In this document: positions 56,165-64,000 of the stretch, one piece after another | Position numbering within the stretch: position 1 is the first letter of the stretch | Layout of the letters: every line of letters starts with the position of its first letter | NCBI GenBank assembly: GCA_028023455.1 | Contig: JAQFVV010000017.1 | Span: 3,021,501-3,085,500, forward strand | Source: Epiperipatus broadwayi | Lineage: Eukaryota; Onychophora; Udeonychophora; Euonychophora; Peripatidae | Direction of reading: 5' to 3' | Length of the DNA stretch: 64,000 nucleotides | Notes under the pieces: generated by a model | What the model was told of the DNA's origin: nothing | Database searches by the model: none | Seen by the model: only the letters and a program-made list of their open reading frames with translations | Position numbers and translations under genes: made by a program

Positions 56165-56310
56165 TAATATCCAGTCTTTTAATCTGCAAAAGTATTTTCA
56201 GTTAATGCCTTAACCTTCCTCAATTGCCACTGAATTCAACAACAGCTGAGGAAGGTTAAGAAAGTAACTGAGCACTTCTGCAGATTGAAAGACTGTATAT
56301 TATATTTAAT
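56165..56310. repeat. Fold-back repeat with hammerhead-like core on both strands
   Basis: ATATAATATCCAGTCTTTTA and AATCTGCAAAAGTATTTTCA at the left pair with CACTTCTGCAGATTGAAAGA and TGTATATTATATTTAA at the right. Plus strand: CTGAGGA-AGGTTA-AGAAAG-TAACT-GAGCA. Minus strand: TTGAGGA-AGGTTAA-GGCA-TTAACT-GAAAA. Each keeps part of the hammerhead consensus. 56340-56400 repeats part of the right arm directly. Confidence 0.6.
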
Positions 56311-56639
56311 TATCATTATATTCATATATAATAATAAATATAGTAAATATAATTGAAAGTACTTCTGTGGATTGAAAGATTCTATATTATATTTAATTAC
56401 CATTATATTCAATTAGTGTTAATAGCATTAATGTGTATAATTCTGAGTTAATGTATTTTAACTTATACATGGAAGTGTAAACTAATCCATTTACTTAAGT
56501 CATATACCTCTTGTCTACTTAAAGAAAGAGCCATTAGAAAAAATAATTGGAAAAAGAATTAAGAGGCAGGAAAAACAAGTTGTTTGCTTTAATGAAAGAA
56601 AACATCATTATTTTAAAAAATATAATAGTAAGGAAATAA

Positions 56640-57190
56640 AGTCATATATCACATGACCTAATTTAATAAGCTTGCATTACAAATGTAATATAATGAATGT
56701 GCTAAATAACTGTAAAGAAGTTTTTTCAATAAATGCCACAAGAGAAAGCATTTAAAATCTTTACCCAAAATTATCCCTATACCCAAACTGTTTTTGAACT
56801 CATGGCATTTGTCAGTAAGATGCTAGGACATTCAGACACTATATCTAAATTACCAACTCAAGCTTAGCATTTATCTAATTCTTATCTGTTATAGTTTGGC
56901 TTTTGAGGCTTTGATGATGTTATAAATGGTACAGCTGAAGTTTGTTCAGACCCATGTAGCTATTTAAGTTAGATAGCTGGATTTTCTACCTAATAGTTAA
57001 GTATTAGATAAATGTTGGTCTTGAGTTGGTATTTTAGATTTAGTGTCTGATTGTTATAGTGGCTCACTGGTGAGAGCCATTAGTTTGAAACTGATTTGGG
57101 CATAGGGATAATTCTAGATAGAGATTTTAAGTGCTTTCTTTTGTGGCATTAATTGGAAAAGTTTGTTGAGCATGCTCATTATATTACAAA
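56640..57190. repeat. Large fold-back element, family C
   Basis: Left terminus GTCATATATCACATGACCTA and AAGCTTGCATTACAAATG; right side AAGTTTGTTGAGCATGCTCA. Internal arms AAAGCATTTAAAATCTTTAC and GATTTTAAGTGCTTTCTTTT, and AGTAAGATGCTAGGACATTC with its inverse. Hammerhead-like cores: plus about 57061-57105 (CTGGTGA-GAGCCATTAGTTT-GAAAC-TGATT-TGGG) and minus about 56790-56830 (CTGACAA-ATGCCATGAGTTC-AAAAAC); both decayed. Confidence 0.6.
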
Positions 57191-57194
57191 ATAG

Positions 57195-58485
57195 AAGAAT
57201 AAGAAGAAAGGCTAGTTTGATGTGCTACCTGTTAAATTGAAATAATATTTTTTAAAAAGGTAAATATTTTTAAAATTTCAATATGTATATAGTGAATGAC
57301 TTTCAAAAGTCAGGAATCAATTAATATGATTTTTTAAAAAAAAAAAAATGTAAAAATAATTTCCTTTACACGATCAGTTTGGTGAACATTTATCTCTATT
57401 TATAATCATAATAGTTTTCAAAAGTACATGCTCAAAACGAAGAGTTGATTTTTTTAATAGAAAATAGTTGCATTTGTTAGTCTCTCATAAAAGTTATTTT
57501 TAATTGTTCAACTTATTGCATTATGATTTACCAGAAATTATTAAAATGAAAATATTTGTTTAGTTATAGGTATGGTGCAGATATAAACTTCAAAATTCAA
57601 GGTTCTTCCCAATGCCAAAGAATGTAGCACATTTTAGCTAAAGGCAATATCAGCCATTAACCTGAATCTGATTCTGGTTCTTGGAATGGAAAACAGTTTT
57701 TAATAATATGATAACAATTCATAAATGACTAAAAATGATCAGCAAGCCATCACCACATGCCGTAACTTCAAAAAAAGCTTTATAAAGATTGTTTTCCACA
57801 TATGATTTATTCCAAAACATTAGTATCAAATAATAACACTTTTCATAATAAATCTGATTAAGAAGTCTTCTCCCCAAATGATAGTGAGCAGATTTTTTAC
57901 CACCATTTATTTCTGAAAATAAAGAACAAGTTGAGAGAATGATGTATGATACAAGAAAACACTAAAGAAAATCACAGCACAAAAACATACATACACATTT
58001 ATATGAAATGTTGTTAACCAAACACACAACAGTAGAATTTATTAAGAGTTAAACTCCAGAAGAACTGTTTACAAATCATGGATCAAGATCTAATCCTTTG
58101 ATCATCAAGGCTGAACAGTATCAAGTAGTTGAAAGAGATTGGGTTATAAACAAATTCCAAGTTAATAAAGAAGTGATATGCCTTTAGGACTTTCAGATCA
58201 TTAATTACTGTAAAAATCAAACAAAACTACATCACTATTACAGATAGCAACTATGATTGGACTGAGAATAAATGAATCATTATCTGAAGAAGTAACAAAA
58301 AAAAAACAGATTCAAAAACATACAGTAGGAGCACTATCACAATAAACACTCAATATTGCAATTACTGAAAATGACCATGAACCCTATATTGCTTGAAATA
58401 TCATGAAAATTATATGATGATTAAAATCATTAAGATTAAAAAAATTTTTAAACAAGCTTAGTGAGCAGAATATAAAAACCATTAA
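57195..58485. other. Unassigned sequence
   Basis: No ORF over 60 aa and no named repeat; an A-rich plus strand at 57900-58480 resembles 49-50 kb in composition only. Confidence 0.3.
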
Positions 58486-58489
58486 AAAT

Positions 58490-58765
58490 CACATAATCAC
58501 CATTCTCTATGCTTACACAAGGTGTTTACACAGAGGCAAAACTCTCTACACAGTAGCACCACTCAATGCAAAACAGAGTAATCATTGCTAGTCTCTACTC
58601 ATCCAATATCCCCAAACTAGTTTCTAGTTTTTGACTCCACACTGATGAAAGCTAGTAGATGAGTGGGCAATGGGGATTTTATGCATAAATCTTTCTGCAT
58701 TCATTGATTATTCTGGCTTGCATTGAGTGGTGCTACTGTATGGAGAGTTTTGCCTTCGTGTATCA
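58490..58765. mobile_element. Family A fold-back element
   Basis: Terminus AATCACATAATCACCATTC, ACACAGAGGCAAAACTCTC left arm, GGAGAGTTTTGCCTTCGTGT right arm. Centre on the minus strand: TTTCATCAGTGTGGAGTCAA-type decay; on the plus strand CACACTGATGAAAGCTAG remains (CTGATGA), but GAAA is lost. Confidence 0.65.
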
Positions 58766-58769
58766 GAAT

Positions 58770-60580
58770 ATAAAACATGGATTGAAAAATACCAATAACT
58801 TTAATTACCAATCAAATACAGACAATAAAAGAAAGTTCAATATTAGATCATAACATGATTATGGAAAATCTAAAAATTGCAAAGTTGTCACAATAAACCA
58901 ATGCATTATCAACAAACCTGACCCTAAATTGTCTGGAGATATGTCAATAAGCAAACTATTCATATAGAATTCTTTTCTACACATTCCAATACTGGATACG
59001 CTCAGAAATGTTATTTAATTATTAACCCCCATTGGCTGATAATGCAATTAGTAAAAATTAAATTACTTTTACTGTGAAATATACTCTTGTTATAAATAAA
59101 GAATTGTAAAATTAATATATACATTGCATCTGAATTACTTATCTAAAGTCCTGTATAGTTTAATGTATTGGTAGAGGGACAGATCTTTTACAATAAGACC
59201 CATTGATTCCAGTATTCATGCTTCTGATGTTCACTCACAGAATACCCAAATAATAAATTCATTCAAGCATTTAATTTTATACTTGTTTAAACACAGTGAA
59301 AAGTAAGATTGCTAACCCATAACAACATTTCCTAAATGTTTCTTCTCATTTCATATTTAGAATTTATAAGCATGAAGACTGTAAAATAGAATCTAAGTAT
59401 AAGTAGGGTGGTTTATTACAAGATATTTAGAATGCTAGCTATCACAAAGACAGTTTTTATCTAAATACTTGTCATTGTTTTAAGAACCTTATTTCACTAT
59501 TTTGTGTGCATATAAATATAAGATTAAATAGATCATTTAAATAGAAAGAGACTGCCATTTTATTATATACACCTGGATCTCATTTTACGCAATAGATAGG
59601 TTCCTCAGAAAACACGGCAAACAAAATTGCACACAAATAGACGTAACTTACCTTGAAAAAGAGGGGATACAGACTGTGATTTTTCAAAACTCACGTAAAA
59701 GCAAAGCACCAATGTAAAATTTACTTTAAAATTCATGCAAAAAAAAAATAAGGAAATAAAATATGACTAATAAAAAATTTCAAATTTGAAAAAAATTGAT
59801 ACAAGACAAACTTTTTTTAACTATAATATTTAATTTTATTTAAAATAATATATTTTTATGCATAATTTACAGTACAGTAATTTACATTTTTTTATACACG
59901 TTTTAATTATTATCACTATTTGCTGATAAATAGTTTCGTTTGCAAACTGGTAAAAAATAAAGATTCTTCACAAGAGGAAATACAACTAGCACCAAGTTCA
60001 CTCTCATATTGTCTTAATGGTTTTCTGTTTACAACGTAATTAGTAATTAACCTTTAAGATGATGATTTTATTAATTGTTTATGAACTTAGACTTATGATA
60101 ATAAAAAGACATTTATTCACCACTGCTGGGAAAAATTTAATTAAAACTAACAACTAAAAATTAAATTCTTATTTTTGTCTTTAATTTTTTAATTTTCAAT
60201 TTCGTTTAAAAATCAAATTTCATTTTACATCACATTAATTTCAAGTTACCATAAGTAATTTTTAAATTGTTAATTACAATTAAAAATCAGATTTTAATTT
60301 TTAATTGTCAAATTTCATTGTGCCCACTGCTATTACTCATCTTTTAAAAATAAACTTGTGGACACTAAATGATTAAAAATTGATTATATTCTTTTTTAAA
60401 AAGCAAAAACAGAATGTGATTTAAAATGCAAAATTAACATGCACAATGTTTGAACAAATTTACATTATAATCTTGGAAAATTTAATGTGTGTATACATAA
60501 AATGTGGAAATTATGATTTTAATTTCATTATTGCATAAAATCTTACTATTATAAAGCACTGAAAATATTGAAATTACTAA
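58770..60580. other. Unassigned AT-rich sequence
   Basis: At about 59160-59225 a weak tRNA-like string (ATTGGTAGAGGGACAGAT) was seen; otherwise nothing recognised. Confidence 0.3.
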
Positions 60581-60585
60581 GATGA

Positions 60586-60676
60586 AAGTTGAATTCCAAT
60601 AATCTGCTATTACTTTTAATATAACATAAGTGTGTGAAATTTATTATTTAAAGTAATAGCATATTATCGGAGTTCG
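60586..60676. repeat. Small hairpin repeat
   Basis: GTTGAATTCCAATAATCTGC and TATTACTTT pair with AAAGTAATAGCATATTATCG and GAGTTCGAC; arms of about 27 bases, loop about 38 bases. A MITE-like remnant. Confidence 0.5.
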
Positions 60677-60852
60677 ACTTCCGGTGAAACATGAATTGCG
60701 TAACTTCAAAATCATGTTAAATAAGTCCATATAAAAAGAGACCCAGGTGTAGTCTGATAATTAACAGATGTCTGTTGTCATTTATTATCAGAATTTAATA
60801 TTTAAATGATCTGTTTAACATTATATATTTTCATTTTGCGATTGTTTTTATT

Positions 60853-61528
<676 letters not shown>

Positions 61529-61529
61529 C

Positions 61530-61860
61530 AGTTAATGTAGATTTATATTAATTTGTAAATGAGATCAACACTATGTATACAAAGCCAAATCTGCAGCCAA
61601 GGTGTATTGTGTGCAGAAATCAATCAGGGTGGTTTTTCAGGCTCACTGAAAACAATAGCTCACATATCCATGGTACTCCTGATCAAAAGATGGCTGCTTT
61701 TAATCAGTCATTCACATTGACATGTATGAGCTAGCAGCTGGACATTATAGCTATAAGAGTTGAGATGCAAAGTATAGTAACATTTCTTACATCCCAAGTA
61801 AAATTAAGACTTTCCAATCAGCAAATCATGTATTTAAATTTAATGTTTTTAATGGTTGAT
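61530..61860. other. Unassigned sequence
   Basis: Begins with a block (TTTATATTAATTTGTAAATG, GATCAACACTATGTATACAA) loosely like the arm of the next hairpin. No gene. Confidence 0.35.
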
Positions 61861-61869
61861 ACAGATATA

Positions 61870-61993
61870 AATTAATTAATAAATGAAATCACCATTATAT
61901 ATTCAAAGTTAAATTCACAACCTAGGTATATTGATATGCAGTAGCTGTGAATTTAACATCATATATAATGATGATCTCATTGACTAATTAATT

Positions 61994-62032
<39 letters not shown>
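61870..62032. repeat. Hairpin repeat and (TA)n(TG)n tract
   Basis: TAAATTAATTAATAAATGAA, TCACCATTATATATTC and TTAAATTCACA pair in inverse with TGTGAATTTAACATCATATA, ATGATGATCTCATT and ACTAATTAATTTA. A TA then TG dinucleotide tract follows at about 61993-62032. Confidence 0.6.
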
Positions 62033-62034
<2 letters not shown>

Positions 62035-62479
62035 TTAAGTATTATTGGTGTAATTATTTCATCATTATTTTTGGAGAAGTATCAACTGTGTAGATCTTTC
62101 TGTGAAAAGCATAGGTCATAAATTAAAAATAATTTCTCCAGAAATAATATCTACAAAATAAGTGAAATATTATTTACCTCAAGAACCAAATAGATTTGCT
62201 GCCAGCCATTTATATATAAGACTGAGTTATTGTTGAAGCAGTGTGATGAAAGATGAATATATTCTAGCTATTAAAAATCAATTTTACTAAAAATCATATT
62301 CTAATAAAAGACAGATCAATATGAACACAAATTATTACTAGAGATTTGAAACTTTTAAAAAATATGAACTGAATAAATCAAATTTTTCAACAATTTTATA
62401 ACCATATTTCATAATTGCAAACTCATACTATATCATGGCTACTAATCATAAGCAGCCTTTCTTTGATTAGGTTGTAGTT

Positions 62480-63000
62480 CTTTTTTTCCAAATTTGAATT
62501 CATTTGTTCTTTTCTCTTGACTATATCATTAGTTTCTCCTTTCTATTACTTTTTCATTTTCTGCTTTATAGTCTATTAACTTTTCTTGTAATAATTCTAT
62601 ACTCCTTTTCTGGACTTCCATTAACTCATTTTGCCCCACTTTACTTTTTTCTATTACTTGATCTAATTTGTCATTTAATTTCTCATTTTTTTCCTTTATT
62701 TAATATGTTCATTATATCATTATTTTCTACCTTATTCTGTTCTACTCTACTTTTGACTTCCTGTTCTTCAATTTCACTTATCTCTCACATCTGCATTTAC
62801 TTCTCTGCTGGATTTATCTAAAATCCCTACCATAATACTAAACAAAAAATTTATTTCTCTGCCCACACTTCTGTGCTCTCTTCTTTTTATTTACATTTCA
62901 ATCTTATTGTTACTTTATTATATCTTATTATTATTATTCCTATTATTATTTACTGGTCATCTCTCTCTTTACACTGCTCACCAACTTCCAGTTTATTATC
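62480..63000 (-). pseudogene. Charged coiled-coil ORF remnant, perhaps LINE ORF1
   Basis: On the minus strand, broken frames read EIEEQEVKSRVEQNKVENND, NEKLNDKLDQVIEKSK and NELMEVQKRSIELLQEKLID, then YKAENEKVIERR: highly charged and heptad-like, as in coiled-coil ORF1 or N-terminal regions of non-LTR elements. The plus-strand hydrophobic ORFs (62504-62821, 62873-63103) are the shadows. The link to LINE-B is a guess. Confidence 0.4.
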
Positions 63001-63009
63001 ATCCATCTT

Positions 63010-64000
63010 ATTCATTTATAGTAATTTGGTCTTGAAGAATATTATTTATCGATGTGGGGCCATTTGTAGTGATCGGGGTAGTGTAATGTTATATAAAAGT
63101 TAATTTATAAAAATAATGGAAATAATTTCATTTGAAAAATGTTCACTAGTTTATTTTCTTTATTTAAAACTATTTATTTATTTAAAGAGATTCCATGTCA
63201 CATACTTGATAATCATTTATCAATCTAAGAAGGTTTTGACCCTGTGATCATGCACTTAACAGAGCGGTAGAATATTACTGATAGATTATCAATCACATCT
63301 ATGACCAGATCTAGACTACACTAACACACAACCCTACCATTTTTGCTGATCATAGCACCCATTTATAACTAATGGCTTTGCGCCAATCCTCCAAGGCAAT
63401 TTTTTTCAGATAAATCTCAGATGTTATTTGGCCATATAAACTTTATACAACTGAAATGGCCAGATGAAAGGTGAATGAATCTAGCACTTGGAAACTTACC
63501 CTGACTAGCTCCAACATTTTGAGACATAGAACTCAGCACATTAACAAAGAGCACATATCAACATTTATCTAATCATGGCAATGTAGGTAAAGGAAAGAGA
63601 ACAGACCAAGTAATATTAAACACTTTTTGTTCCTATACCACACACTAATAGGTTAATGTTTCAATTACATACATATATTTAATAAAATAGATATAATACT
63701 AATTATTAAAGAGAATAAATAGTTTAACAAGAGTTAATTCATTGTATGCTTCCATTCTGTACTTGAGGAATTTGTAATATTAATAGTCCTTCATATCAGT
63801 TTTTGCTCTTAAGTAATATCTAGACATTAATCACATTCAAGATATTTACATAGGTTTTTAATTTGAAGATGTTTTTTTTATTTTGACAAATTTGGATAGT
63901 CCTTCTTTCATGGTTCACATGCTTTTATGTTCTGGTTGCTTCTGGAACTCCTTGTAGTGGCCATTGTTGGTTTCTTTTTCCTTTTTCAGTACTTCTGAAC
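63010..64000. other. Unassigned sequence to window end
   Basis: A weak tRNA-like string (CTTAACAGAGCGGTAGAATA, 63256-63275) was seen. 63350-63560 is less AT-rich. No ORF or known repeat. Confidence 0.3.

Noticed and set aside
62504-63103. Hydrophobic plus-strand ORFs as membrane proteins
   Set aside because: The opposite strand reads as charged coiled-coil remnants, and the hydrophobicity is what its T-rich complement would give.

Overview
The window looks like intergenic or heterochromatic DNA from an invertebrate animal. It is very AT-rich, has no convincing host protein-coding gene, and is packed with decayed retroelements. The coding remnants are of two kinds: Penelope-like elements (PLEs: reverse transcriptase plus a GIY-YIG endonuclease) and non-LTR retrotransposons (an RTE-like family, here LINE-A, and a second family with a C-terminal zinc knuckle, LINE-B). 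The species cannot be named from the sequence. None of the short open reading frames outside these elements resembles a known gene.

The main discovery is a set of repeats that carry hammerhead-ribozyme cores (CTGANGA, stem II, GAAA, short stem III, cleavage base, stem I). Several copies are complete on paper: 3253-3292 (+), 42485-42526 (-), 34786-34825 (+), 47831-47871 (+) and, with one core base changed, 17679-17718 (+). Many more are decayed. Most lie in fold-back (inverted-repeat) elements, so each locus carries a core or its remnant on both strands. I call the families A to G. Family A is a short element (about 90-350 bp) flanked by 10-18 bp direct repeats; one insertion (27125-27378) is proven by an uninterrupted copy of its LINE-A target nearby. 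One hammerhead unit lies just downstream of a PLE endonuclease reading frame (15700-17870), which fits the known presence of hammerheads in PLE pseudo-LTRs. The inference is that PLE machinery moves small non-coding hammerhead elements here, somewhat like metazoan retrozymes.

Layout. 0-3.7 kb: tRNA-Gly SINE, LINE-A pieces, fold-back repeats, the best hammerhead. 3.7-5.7 kb: a 2-kb DNA-transposon-like element with very long terminal inverted repeats; a 134-bp relative lies at 34.1 kb. 7.4-10.4 kb: fold-back family B and a PLE with RT and endonuclease. 11-13.7 kb: unassigned sequence, less AT-rich. 15.7-19.7 kb: a second PLE, its hammerhead unit, and two PLE 3' ends joined head to head between (TA)n tracts. 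19.8-24 kb: fold-back and tandem repeats. 24-30 kb: LINE-A riddled with family A. 30-34 kb: family B/G pieces, otherwise unassigned. 34-42.8 kb: family A, fold-back hairpins, tRNA/hammerhead composite SINEs, LINE-A, a family-B inverted pair. 43-48 kb: LINE-A, tRNA-Gly SINE, family A, LINE-B C-terminus. 48.2-48.8 kb: a tandem array of tRNA-like units. 49-60 kb: mostly unassigned with scattered repeats. 60.9-61.5 kb: another PLE 3' end beside a long (TA)n tract. 62.5-63 kb: a coiled-coil remnant, perhaps LINE-derived.

Nothing was computed: all pairings, repeat limits and family links were read by eye, so boundaries are approximate by several bases.
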